Assembly (NCBI GenBank): GCA_044432725.1
Contig: JAWXUL010000006.1
Span: 69,124 to 133,123 of the forward strand
Direction of reading: 5' to 3'
Length of the DNA: 64,000 bases
From: JAWXUK01 sp044432725
GTDB lineage: Bacteria > Bacillota > Clostridia > Oscillospirales > Oscillospiraceae
The position numbers were made by a program, and so were the translations under genes. The notes beneath the pieces are model-generated. The model made no database searches. It was not told the DNA's origin and saw only the letters and a list, made by a program, of their open reading frames with translations. Shown piece after piece: positions 25,522 to 34,579 of the stretch. The stretch's first letter is position 1; every line of letters begins with the position of its first letter.

Positions 25522-26780
25522 ATGACAATTTTAGAATTACGAGAAAAACGCAACAAAGTCTGGGAAGGTGCAAAGGCATTTCTGGACACCCATCGCAGTG
25601 AAAATGGCACTCTTTCTGCTGAAGATGACGGTGTGTACTGCAAAATGGAACAGGATATCGAGGATTTGGGACGTGAAATCACTCGCATGGAAAAAGCAGA
25701 GGCCTTTGAGAAACAACTTGCACAACCTTTGACCAATCCACTCACTGGTACACCTCAAAACAGCCAACTGGACGAAAAAACAGGTCGCAAATCTCAAGAA
25801 TACATTTCCAACTTCTGGAACGTCATGCGAAACAAAGCACCTCTGCCATCGGTGATGAATGCACTGCAAATCGGCACTGATTCCGAGGGTGGTTATCTGG
25901 TACCTGACGAATTTGAAAACACATTGGTGGAAGCCTTGACAGAAGAGAACATCTTCCGAACTCTGGCGAAAACAATCCAAACCTCCAGTGGGGACCGTAA
26001 AATTCCAGTGGTGGCGAGCAAAGGGACAGCAAATTGGATTGACGAAGAGGGTGCATTCACCGAAAGTGATGATGTGTTTAACCAAGTTTCCATTGGTGCG
26101 TATAAACTGGGAACAATGATTAAAGTGTCCGAAGAACTTCTCAATGACAGTGTTTTTGACCTTGAAAACTATATTTCAAAGGAATTCGCTCGTAGAATCG
26201 GAGCGAAAGAAGAGGAAGCCTTCTTCATCGGTGACGGCAAAGGGAAACCACTGGGTGTTCTGGCTGACGTAGGTGGTGCTAAAACTGGTGTCACCGCGGC
26301 CTCTGCAACGGCAATCACCTCTGATGAAATCATTGACCTTTTCTACTCTTTGAAAGCACCTTATCGGAAAAATGCTGTGTTTATTTTGAACGATTCTACC
26401 ATCAAAACACTGCGAAAATTGAAAGACAATAACGGGCAATATTTGTGGCAACCATCTCTGGTGGCAGGGACCCCTGACACCCTCTTGGGGAAAGTGATTA
26501 AAACTTCCACCTATATGCCAGCCGTGACGGCAGGGGCAAAGTCCATCGCTTTTGGTGATTTCAAACATTATTGGATTGCAGATCGTCAAGGTCGCTCTTT
26601 CAAACGGCTCAATGAACTCTACGCAGCAACGGGTCAAGTGGGATTCCTAGGTTCTCAACAAGGTGAATTGCCGAAGGCAAGAGAGGGCACCCTGGGGTGC
26701 GTGTGGACGGACGTTTGATTTTAAGCGAATCTATCCAAGTTTTGGCACAAAAAGCTGGCTCTTCTTCCAGTTCTTCTTAA
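25522..26780 (+). pseudogene. HK97-type major capsid protein with a frameshifting element near the end
   Basis: ATG 25522 after TGGAGG. An N-terminal coiled-coil delta domain (LELREKRNKVWEGAKAFLDT), then the capsid core: GTDSEGGYLVPDEFENTLVE, FRTLAKTIQTSSGDRKIPVV, FNQVSIGAYKLGTMIKVSEE and FGDFKHYWIADRQGRSF. At GFLGSQ a 41-bp element shifts the frame. Removal gives RVDGRLILSESIQVLAQKAG and a Ser-rich tail ending TAA 26778-26780, the expected family end. As it stands the protein ends at 26718 with an altered last 18 residues. Confidence 0.9.
26660..26700 (-). repeat. two-hairpin element, reverse, 41-bp insertion (frameshift)
   Basis: AAGGTGAA; hairpin TTGCC-GAA-GGCAA; GCACCC-TG-GGGTGC. Breaks the last 24 codons of the capsid gene. 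Confidence 0.9.
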
Positions 26781-26839
26781 CATGGGAACGGGAGATGAAT
26801 TGGAGGGTGTGCCTCTCTACAAAAAATGGTCACTGAACT

Positions 26840-27616
26840 TTAGTCTATTATTTCTCTTTGGATTTCCATATTCATATCAGTATCTGAGTAAATTTTCTGG
26901 TTAATAAACCTACAAACAGTAAAAGAGGTGGTGCAGTCTTTGATTTCCTGAAAATTTTCTGTGAAGCGATTGGTAACAAAAGAGGAAAAAACACCTGATG
27001 GCACTGAAATTGTCTCGTTTTTCACTGATTTTCCCACCTCTAAAATGAGATACGCTTTGATTTCCTTTCCTTTTTGACCGACTTTGCGAAATAAAATCCC
27101 TTCTTCCACTGAGGTAGAAGCCGAAAATAGTATTTCTTGCTTTTGAATCAGTTCACTTCGTAATTTTTCGAAATCTGCCAAGCGAAAACAATCAAAAGGA
27201 AAGTCAATATTAATAAAGTGACGTTTCTTTAAGGTTTTCTCATAAACATCATTGGTTTGGATGATGTTCTCTGTTTCTTGAAGGTGAATTGCCATACTCT
27301 CCATGAGATTTAACTGATGTTGAACCTTTTCCTGTTTTAATTTCGCTATTTCTATTCCTTTGTTTAATATGGTTTCAAGGTTGAGAGAGCCGTTTTCATC
27401 AAAATGCTCCTTGAACTCTTTCAGGGGAATGTCCATATCCACACAGATAGAAATAAAATCTAAAAGAAATAATTGCCTGTGTGTATAATAGCGATAGTTA
27501 GTATTTACGTTGATGTGTGCTGGTTTAAGTATCCCCAGTTTTTCATAATAACGTAGTGAACCTACACTTAAACCAGTTAATTTACACACTTCTCCCACAG
27601 AAATATATTGTTCCAT
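26840..27616 (-). CDS. MerR-family multidrug-responsive regulator
   Basis: 258 aa. N-terminal winged helix ISVGEVCKLTGLSVGSLRYY, then NYRYYTHRQLFLLDFISICV, a long dimerisation coiled coil and a C-terminal effector-binding part of about 130 residues. This layout is like BmrR/BltR regulators of drug pumps. It is divergent from the MATE gene, with a 19-bp-spaced promoter between them. Together they form a self-contained efflux cassette inserted where head-tail joining and tail genes should be. Confidence 0.85.
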   Translation of the reverse strand: MEQYISVGEVCKLTGLSVGSLRYYEKLGILKPAHINVNTNYRYYTHRQLFLLDFISICVDMDIPLKEFKEHFDENGSLNLETILNKGIEIAKLKQEKVQHQLNLMESMAIHLQETENIIQTNDVYEKTLKKRHFINIDFPFDCFRLADFEKLRSELIQKQEILFSASTSVEEGILFRKVGQKGKEIKAYLILEVGKSVKNETISVPSGVFSSFVTNRFTENFQEIKDCTTSFTVCRFINQKIYSDTDMNMEIQREIID

Positions 27617-27643
27617 AAACTTCTCCTTTTTTGAAAATAATAC

Positions 27644-27674
27644 TTGACTCGACTACAGTAGTTGGGTGTATACT
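27644..27674 (+). promoter_or_regulatory. MerR-type promoter of the MATE gene
   Basis: TTGACT, 19-bp spacer, TATACT. The long spacer is the hallmark of MerR-activated promoters, and a dyad ACTAC-A-GTAGT (27652-27662) lies inside it. Confidence 0.8.
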
Positions 27675-27777
27675 GTGATTGTAGCATAAAAAAACGTAGT
27701 TTGTCAAGGTCTTTCTGAAGTGAAACAAAGGAAAAACATTGACTTACAAATAGAAAAATGAACGGAGTATGAATAAT

Positions 27778-29175
27778 ATGGAAAAAGATTACAATAAAAA
27801 AAGAGAAGAAGGCATTGATTCAGACGAAAACAATTGTTATGGAACAGATTCCATTTTCAGTTTGTTTCTAAAAGTAGTCTTACCTTCTATCATAGCAATG
27901 CTTGTCACTGGGATACAAGGTGTCATAGATGGCTTGTTTTTGGGGAATTACATTGGCGATAGTGCCATGGCAAGTGCCACAATTGCTTCCCCTTTTTTGC
28001 AAATTCTCATGGGAATCACCATGGTTATCAGCATTGGTGGCACGGCTTTTATCAGTAGAACTTTGGGTGTCAATGATCTGCCCAAAGCACAGGATATTTT
28101 TAAGTCTTGTTTTGTGGCATTATCAGCCAGTTCCATCTGCATCATACTGTCTGCATGGTTTTATAGTGAACAGTTTGCCGTTTTATTTGGTGCCAGTGAC
28201 ACATTGTTGCAAGGAGCCAGTGACTATATTCGTGTGATTGGTTTGTTTTCACCTTTTGTGATGTTTTATGTGTTATTTGCCTTTACAAATCGAGTCATAG
28301 GTAAACCACACTTATTATTCTTAGCAAGTATTGCTTGTGTCGTGGCAAATATTACGCTGAATTATCTGTTTATCGCAGTTTTAGAGCTTGGTATGACAGG
28401 GGCAGGACTTGCCACAGGACTTTCTTACTCCTTGGGGTTTCTAATCAATATAAAACCATTGTTCTCTAAAAAGACTGATGTTAATGTCTTTAAGGGAAAA
28501 TTTCACTGGAATTTGCTTGGCACTCTCCTGTATAACGGTTCTTCTGAGGGAATTACATCTATTTCCACAGCAATTAGCATCTGGGTTTTTAACCTGACTT
28601 TCATGCATTATTACGGTGATTCAGGTGTGGCTTCCTTTACCATTGTGAATTATATTTCTCAATTTACCACCACATTACTCTTTGGTATGGCTGATGGTGT
28701 GACACCCATTGTCGCCTATCACTATGGTGCTAATTTAAGGGAAAGAATTATGAAAATTATGAAAGTTGCTCTGTTGGGGAATTTCTTTGTGGGATTATTC
28801 GTTTGCTTCTCTGTCCAAATCTGGGGTGAAACACTCATTGAAATGTTTGCAGATGGAAACACAGAACTGATTTCCATGACCCAATCAGGGGCTAAAATAT
28901 ATGCACTTGCTTTCCTACTTTCAGGATTTAATATCCTTATTTCTGCTTATTTTACTGCGAAAGGCGATGCACTAAACTCTGTAATTGTGTCTTCTAGCCG
29001 TGGACTTGTCTTTATTTTAATTGGAATTTTCACTTTGCCACATCTCTTCAATGTCACAGGAGTGTGGTTGGTTGTTCCTTTTGCCGAAGTGGTAACACTA
29101 GGAATTAGTCTGTTTTTGCTTTCTAAACAGAGTAAAACGGAAGAAGAACAGAGCCGAAAAGTCATTGCTTCATAA
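27778..29175 (+). CDS. MATE-family multidrug efflux transporter
   Basis: 465 aa from ATG 27778, preferred over ATG 27769 because GGAG at 27764 leaves almost no room for the earlier start. About twelve membrane segments are visible; SIFSLFLKVVLPSIIAMLVT, GIQGVIDGLFLGNYIGDSAM and a repeated second half (TLLFGMADGVTPIVAYHYGA) are MATE landmarks. MATE pumps expel cationic drugs with Na+ or H+ exchange; the ligand here is unknown. Controlled by the divergent MerR protein. Intact, no elements. Confidence 0.9.
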   Translation: MEKDYNKKREEGIDSDENNCYGTDSIFSLFLKVVLPSIIAMLVTGIQGVIDGLFLGNYIGDSAMASATIASPFLQILMGITMVISIGGTAFISRTLGVNDLPKAQDIFKSCFVALSASSICIILSAWFYSEQFAVLFGASDTLLQGASDYIRVIGLFSPFVMFYVLFAFTNRVIGKPHLLFLASIACVVANITLNYLFIAVLELGMTGAGLATGLSYSLGFLINIKPLFSKKTDVNVFKGKFHWNLLGTLLYNGSSEGITSISTAISIWVFNLTFMHYYGDSGVASFTIVNYISQFTTTLLFGMADGVTPIVAYHYGANLRERIMKIMKVALLGNFFVGLFVCFSVQIWGETLIEMFADGNTELISMTQSGAKIYALAFLLSGFNILISAYFTAKGDALNSVIVSSSRGLVFILIGIFTLPHLFNVTGVWLVVPFAEVVTLGISLFLLSKQSKTEEEQSRKVIAS

Positions 29176-29197
29176 AATCAATCAACTACAATCTTTT

Positions 29198-29232
29198 AAG
29201 CCTTTACTGTTTTTTGGTCGGTAAAGGCTTTT
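29198..29232 (+). terminator. Rho-independent terminator
   Basis: AAGCCTTTAC and GTAAAGGCTT pair around a T-rich loop, then TTCT. Ends the MATE transcript. Confidence 0.75.
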
Positions 29233-29443
29233 CTATCCCCTTTTCAAGACACATACACAGCGAGAACCTCACCCAAACCACTACAATATATAGTACTATT
29301 CTAAGTCCTCGAATAATCATAACTATACACTAAAAAACACTAAGGCACAATAAAAGAGAACACATACCTCTTACTGTACCTTATTTTTAGTACGAAATGT
29401 CCTTATCACATGGTTTTAAATAAAGTACCCAAATATTCAATCC
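29233..29443. other. AT-rich junction without visible gene
   Basis: About 210 bp between the efflux cassette and the tape-measure remnant. No ORF, hairpin or promoter could be supported. Confidence 0.4.
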
Positions 29444-29707
29444 TTGCCAATGGTGAAATCTCAAAGGCAGCAATATGATGCCTTGCAGAGAGAAATCGTG
29501 GCAAGGTCACAGAGCCTAGAAAGTTTGACCAGACAAGCCAATGAATCCTCTACGGCTCTCCAAAAATTGACGGCAACAGGTGAGAATCTGAAATCCATGG
29601 GGGATTCCATTGAATCTGTGGGAACTAAAATCGCTCCTATTTCTGCCGCCGTCACAGCTTTGGGTGTTGGTGCAGTGGCTACGGCCGCGAATTTCGAGAG
29701 TGCAACG

Positions 29708-29748
29708 CACCCCAGGGTGGCTTCTCTTTTGCTACGCAAAATTCACCT
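29708..29748 (+). repeat. two-hairpin element, forward, 43-bp insertion (frameshift)
   Basis: CACCCCAGGGTG start; hairpin TTTTGC-TAC-GCAAAA; ends TTCACCT. Breaks the tape-measure frame between ESA and TSQVQ. Confidence 0.88.
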
Positions 29749-30397
29749 CCTCGCAAGTGCAAGCGACCATGGGAATCACATCGGATAATATGACCGTACT
29801 AAATGGCGAATCCGTCAACACCATGGACGCGCTTTCCAATTTGGCGAAAACCATGGGGAGCGAAACGGCCTATTCTGCAAGCGAATGTTCGGAAGCCTTG
29901 AACTATCTGGCTTTGGCGGGATATGACACCCAACAAATGTGCGACACCCTGCCCACAGTGTTGAACTTGGCGGCGGCAGGAGGAATTGACCTTGCCAGTG
30001 CTTCGGATATGGTGACGGACGCTATGTCTGCACTGGGCATGGAAGTGTCGCAAGCTGATGTGATGGTAGACCAAATGGCAAAGACCGCTTCTAAAACCAA
30101 CACTTCCGTAGACCAGTTGGGGGCTGGCATTCTCACAGTGGGTGCCACGGCAAAAACCATGGCAGGTGGCACTGCAGAACTAAACACGGCTCTGGGGATT
30201 TTAGCAAACAATGGTATCAAAGGCTCGGAGGGCGGTACGGCACTGCGAAATGTGATTCTTTCCCTCCAAACACCAACAGACCAAGCAAGAGCAACCATGG
30301 AGCAATTAGGGGTTGCCGTTTATGATTCCGAGGGTAAAATGCGTGGAATGAATGACATTCTAGGCGATTTGAACACTTCTATGGACGGCATGACCTC

Positions 30398-30440
30398 AAG
30401 GTGAATTTTTGCGAAGCAAAAAGAGAGGACAGCCTGGGCT
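30398..30440 (-). repeat. two-hairpin element, reverse, 42-bp insertion with in-frame TGA
   Basis: AAGGTGAA; hairpin TTTTTGC-GAA-GCAAAAA; ACAGCC-TG-GGCTAC. The phase AGG TGA ATT ends the tape-measure frame. Confidence 0.9.
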
Positions 30441-32207
30441 ACTGCTGAAAAATCCAATATTATTGGTACCATTTTCAATAAAACAGACCTCGCCGCCGTG
30501 AATTCTCTCCTAGACAACACGGGGGATTCGTGGGATAATTTGCAACTTTCCATCACGGAAAGTGGTGGTGCCGCCGCACAAATGGCTGACACGCAACTGG
30601 ACAATCTCCAAGGGCAACTCACCATCTTGAAATCTGCTCTGGAGGGGCTCGCCATCTCTTTGGGTGAAATTTTACTTCCCATGGTGAAAAATATGGCAAC
30701 TTCCATTCAAGGTTTCGTGGATTGGCTCAATTCTATGGAGGTCACAACCCAAAGAGTGATTGTTGGGGTGGGATTGTTCGTGGCGGCACTGGGACCTGTG
30801 CTGATTATTGTGGGGAATATCATCTCGGCAATCGGCTCAATTATGACGGTACTCCCTGCCTTAGGTACAGCCATTACCGCCGTGAAAACTGCCTTTGCAG
30901 CACTGAACCTGACCATGCTCGCAAACCCCATCGGCTTAATTATCGCAGCGATTTCTGCTTTGGTGGCCGCCTTTTTGTATCTCTGGAATACCAATGAGGA
31001 CTTTCGTCAATTCTGGATTTCTCTCTGGGAGAACATCAAAGCCGTGGCGATTGCAGTTTGGGAAGCACTTGGGGTATTTTTTCAGGCGACTTGGGAGGGG
31101 ATTTGCTCCGTTGGTAGCACCATTTTCACAGGACTGAAAGACACACTCTCTGCCATCTGGGAACTAATAAAAATTATCTTTGAAACGGCGCTGACCCTGA
31201 TTTCGGCACTGATTACCCTCCATTTTGAGGTCTATAAAACCATTATTCAGACAGTTTTCACAGTGATTTCCACCATTATCACCACGGCATGGGAGGTCAT
31301 TAAAACTGTCTTTGAAACGGCACTCACTGTTATTGCTACCATTTTGACCACTCAATTTAATGTGTACAAGACCATTATTGAAACGATTCTGGCGCTTATT
31401 AAAGCTATTTTCACAGGAAACTGGGACGATATTAAAAATATCATTTCAAATGCCACCGAAAGTATCAAAAGTACCATTTCTACTGGATGGGAAACCATTA
31501 AATCTGTGTTCTCTACGGCACTTTCTACCATTTCTTCTGGACTTACCTCAGCTTTTTCTGGAATGCTGTCGGGTGTGACTTCTGGGATTTTTAACATCAC
31601 ATCAGCAATCTCCAATGGACTGGACACTGGGGTAAATTACATCAAAAATCTAATCATACAAGCCCCAACGTGGGGAAAAGACCTGATTTCTGGCATGGTC
31701 AACGGCATAAAGGACAGCATTGGAGCCGTAACCTCTGCTGTGAAAGATGTGGCTGACACAATCTGGGAGTATCTACATTTTTCTGTGCCAGAAGTGGGAC
31801 CCCTGACAGACTACGAAACGTGGATGCCTGATTTTATGGAAGGTCTGGCAAAGGGAATCAATGGGAGCAAATCTCTTGTGACAAATGCAGTGGACGGACT
31901 AGCCACAGATATGGTGCTGAACCCAAAGGCAAAAGACACAGATTTTGGAGGAACCACCGATGGGGGAAGTTCCTCTATCTTGGATATGTCGGCGCTGACT
32001 TCGGCAATCACCACAGCAATGGAAAAAATGGGTGGTGACACTGTGATTCCTGTGTATTTGGGAGGAACTTTGATTGATGAAGTGGTGATAAATGCCACGC
32101 ATATGCATACGACGGATTTTAAGGCGAAACTCTGCCACGATACCCCCAAGAAAGGTCTGTGGAATGTGTCTTTTCATTTGAAAGAATATTAGGGGAGGTG
32201 ATGTTTT

Positions 32208-32747
32208 ATGTACCCAGCACCCCAGGGTGGCTTCTCTCGCCTTCTTTCAGAGGACTTTTTAAGAGAAATCCAAGAAAACAATCGTCAATACTACTGGACA
32301 GGGAGCATGAAAACCACTCAAAACATGGTGTATGAGTTCACAAGCGAGCAAATCATCAAGGGAAGTGGCTACATCACACGGCAATGCTCTGGCTCTTCGG
32401 AAATAGAAATAGGGACCGTGTATGCTTCGGAATTGGGGATCACTTTGCTCCTTGATGTTGACCGATACACTCTGGATAATGCTGAAATCAAGATGTTTTT
32501 CCATCTCGTTCTTGCCGATGGCTCGGAAGAGATAGTTCCCATGGGTATTTTTGAAGTCAGTGAAGCCAATAGGCATATTAAAACCTTAGAATTAAAGGCT
32601 TATGACTATATGCTCCGATTTGACGAAACTTTGACAGTTACTTCCTCCACTGGCACGGCTTATGACTATTTGAACCTTGCCTGCACGGAATGTAAGGTGG
32701 AAATGAATCAAAGATTAAATAATTCTTTAAGTATAAGGGTTTATATC
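32208..32747 (+). pseudogene. phage tail protein, 3'-truncated
   Basis: ATG 32208 after GGGGAGGTG. MYP, a 27-bp insert, then VSEDFLREIQENNRQYYWTG and GSSEIEIGTVYASELGITLL, a pattern of siphovirus tail-tip proteins. The frame is cut at about 32714 (CKVEMNQRLNN) where the minus-strand cargo gene begins, and runs into foreign codons to 32747. The remainder of the tail gene, or of the next one, reappears near 34580. Confidence 0.65.
32218..32244 (+). repeat. two-hairpin element, truncated, forward, 27-bp insertion
   Basis: CACCCCAGGGTGGCTTCTCT then CGCCTTC; the first hairpin is present but the TTGCC/GGCAA stem and TTCACCTT end are missing. Deletion gives MYPVSEDF. In frame. Confidence 0.65.
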
Positions 32748-34334
32748 TGAAACAGGTAAATTAGTTGCTATAGCAGTCGGCCAATGAGCCATCACCACTA
32801 TATCAGGCTTTACTTCTTCGATTTTATCTAGTACATCTTTCTTGTTGAGCTTCTGTCGAATATCAAAAAAATGAAGCTCTGAGAATTGTGGTGCTAAAAA
32901 ACTCGCCATGGGCATAGCGAATGAATCTCTCAAAAATAAGAGTTTCTTTTTTTTAGAGCCCAGATTTATTATTTGGGTATAGCACCCTTCAACCAATGAA
33001 TATGTTCCATAAGGATTCATATAGTGATAAGCCCAATCTAAATGATGAGGAAACAAAAAAATTTCTTTTGCTCCACCTCTTTTTTTGAATTTTTTAGTCG
33101 GAACAGAGAACGTATATTCATCTTCTGATTTTGGTAATATTAATTCGAAATCATCTAATCCAGCATATAATATCCCGCACTTTTTCCCCCAAGCACCTAG
33201 CATTATATCAGGATAATAACTTATATTATAATTATTCAAATTGAGTTTTTCCCAATCAAAAGAAAAAGAAAAGCGCGTCGCTAATTCTTCACATAGACGT
33301 TTTACTGCGTAAAAAGCAGTTCTTGTGGTCCAATGATTGTCTGTTCTGTAAAAGCTATCTTGAAACACAATTTTCTTTTCTATCATCACTTTTCTATAAT
33401 CTAAAGTGGGAACACCTTTTTCTTCTAAACTAGAAACAATTTGATTTGCAGAAAGATTGGAACTGTTCTGTAATCCATTGGAAAAAGTTTCATTCAGATG
33501 GGAAATTTTGTTAGGTAACTGCATATAGAGGAAGGAAATTTGTTGTTTCTGTAAAAAGTTCGCAAATTTACTGATGTTCTCCACGACTCTATCAACATTC
33601 TTTGGAGCAGAACAGCATTCAGTATATATAAGTTGAGAGCCATATTCACCCAAGCGATGGATACCACAGTAATCATTTCGATTTAAGTACTCTGTCAAGT
33701 GGATATCTTGGATATCCTCATAATCTGAAATCTCAAAAAAATCAATATTACTTTTGTCTTTTTTTAATAAGATGTGGTTTTTTTCAACCAATAAATTTTC
33801 TCCACTTTGATAAGATTTCCGGTAAGATTCTAGTTGTTGAACGATAATTTTTGCTTCAATTGGCATATCTTCTGGTCTTTTAATTGAAAATGTATCGTTA
33901 TTTTCTCCTCGCAGCATACCAGTGTATCGTTTTACATTTGCTTGAAATTCAGGTGGAGATTCCGAGAACAATGAAGTCTCATTATTTACCATATCAAAAT
34001 ATTTTTGGATATTTAAAACTTTTTCTTTTGATAATTTTTTAAGTATTTGTTTTTCTATATCATGCCCATATAACTTCGAAGTAATCAGTATCTTCGCATC
34101 AGGATATTTTGTATAAACTTCCTCAAAAGAACCAACTAAAATTCCCTTGATATATGTTCCTTGTTTTTCTTTTGAGTTATCACAAATTCCAACAGGAAAA
34201 GGTAATTCATTTTTGGTGAAATATTCTAACAGTTTAACACAAATTGCACCACTTCCAAAGAAGAATAACTTCCCCTCACACTTACATAGGTTAGTTATAT
34301 CTTCTTGTAGTTTTTTTGCTACTTCGTATTTCAT
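32727..34334 (-). CDS. DHHW/SGNH-like protein with N-terminal nucleotide-binding-like domain
   Basis: 535 aa, ATG 34334. The N-terminal 110 residues look Rossmann-like (LFFFGSGAICVKLLEYF; GICDNSKEKQ; ILITSKLYG). The C-terminal part has QDSFYRTDNHWTTRTAFYAV, the D-x-H-W motif of DHHW/AlgX-type SGNH hydrolases that acetylate or trim cell-surface polysaccharides, and LLFLRDSFAMPMASFLAP with a possible catalytic Ser. It points against the phage genes, is AT-rich, and replaces tail genes, so it is cargo. No signal peptide, so it may act in the cytoplasm. Substrate unknown. Confidence 0.65.
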   Translation of the reverse strand: MKYEVAKKLQEDITNLCKCEGKLFFFGSGAICVKLLEYFTKNELPFPVGICDNSKEKQGTYIKGILVGSFEEVYTKYPDAKILITSKLYGHDIEKQILKKLSKEKVLNIQKYFDMVNNETSLFSESPPEFQANVKRYTGMLRGENNDTFSIKRPEDMPIEAKIIVQQLESYRKSYQSGENLLVEKNHILLKKDKSNIDFFEISDYEDIQDIHLTEYLNRNDYCGIHRLGEYGSQLIYTECCSAPKNVDRVVENISKFANFLQKQQISFLYMQLPNKISHLNETFSNGLQNSSNLSANQIVSSLEEKGVPTLDYRKVMIEKKIVFQDSFYRTDNHWTTRTAFYAVKRLCEELATRFSFSFDWEKLNLNNYNISYYPDIMLGAWGKKCGILYAGLDDFELILPKSEDEYTFSVPTKKFKKRGGAKEIFLFPHHLDWAYHYMNPYGTYSLVEGCYTQIINLGSKKKKLLFLRDSFAMPMASFLAPQFSELHFFDIRQKLNKKDVLDKIEEVKPDIVVMAHWPTAIATNLPVSDINPYT

Positions 34335-34579
34335 ATATTTTCTCCCGTTTTTTATTTTTCTTCTCCCATTTAAAAAAAGTATTGCTACAATAAAGGGTTT
34401 TCTAAAAATCGTGCTTTTATATCTAAAGACTGAACATTTTAAACGTTTTAGATATTTTTATTGTAACAAAAATAAAGTAGAACCCTTTTCTAAAATGGAA
34501 GTTTTTCTTTGTGTACTTGTTCATTATAATATATATTACAGAAATAAACCTTAAAAAAACTCATCACCACGAAATTTTT
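34335..34579. other. AT-rich spacer at the cargo junction
   Basis: About 245 bp with poly-T and poly-A runs. It probably carries the promoter of the minus-strand gene; no ORF is supported. Confidence 0.4.

Larger units (their letters stand above)
29444..32192 (+). pseudogene. tail tape-measure protein, 5'-truncated, with a frameshifting and a stop-carrying element
   Basis: The 5' end is missing; the remnant starts in the coiled-coil region (QQYDALQREIVARSQSLESL). TMP core: KIAPISAAVTALGVGAVATA, ANFESA, a 43-bp element, then TSQVQATMGITSDNMTVLNG and SASECSEALNYLALAGYDTQ. A second element at 30398 adds 42 bp in phase but brings an in-frame TGA. Removing it joins DGMTS to TAEKSNIIGTIFNKTDLAAV. 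Hydrophobic repeats (FETALTLISALITL and similar) follow. The end, HDTPKKGLWNVSFHLKEY, looks like the tail end of another protein, so a deletion may have fused two genes. Confidence 0.85.

Noticed and set aside
7651..32244. Micro-elements as group I/II introns, inteins or CRISPR units
   Set aside because: They are far too short, lack intron cores or protein, occur in both orientations and are not spaced as an array.
7651..32244. Firm claim of ribosomal bypassing
   Set aside because: Copies occur in both orientations relative to the mRNA, and no constant take-off/landing codon pair was seen. Bypassing stays one of several hypotheses.
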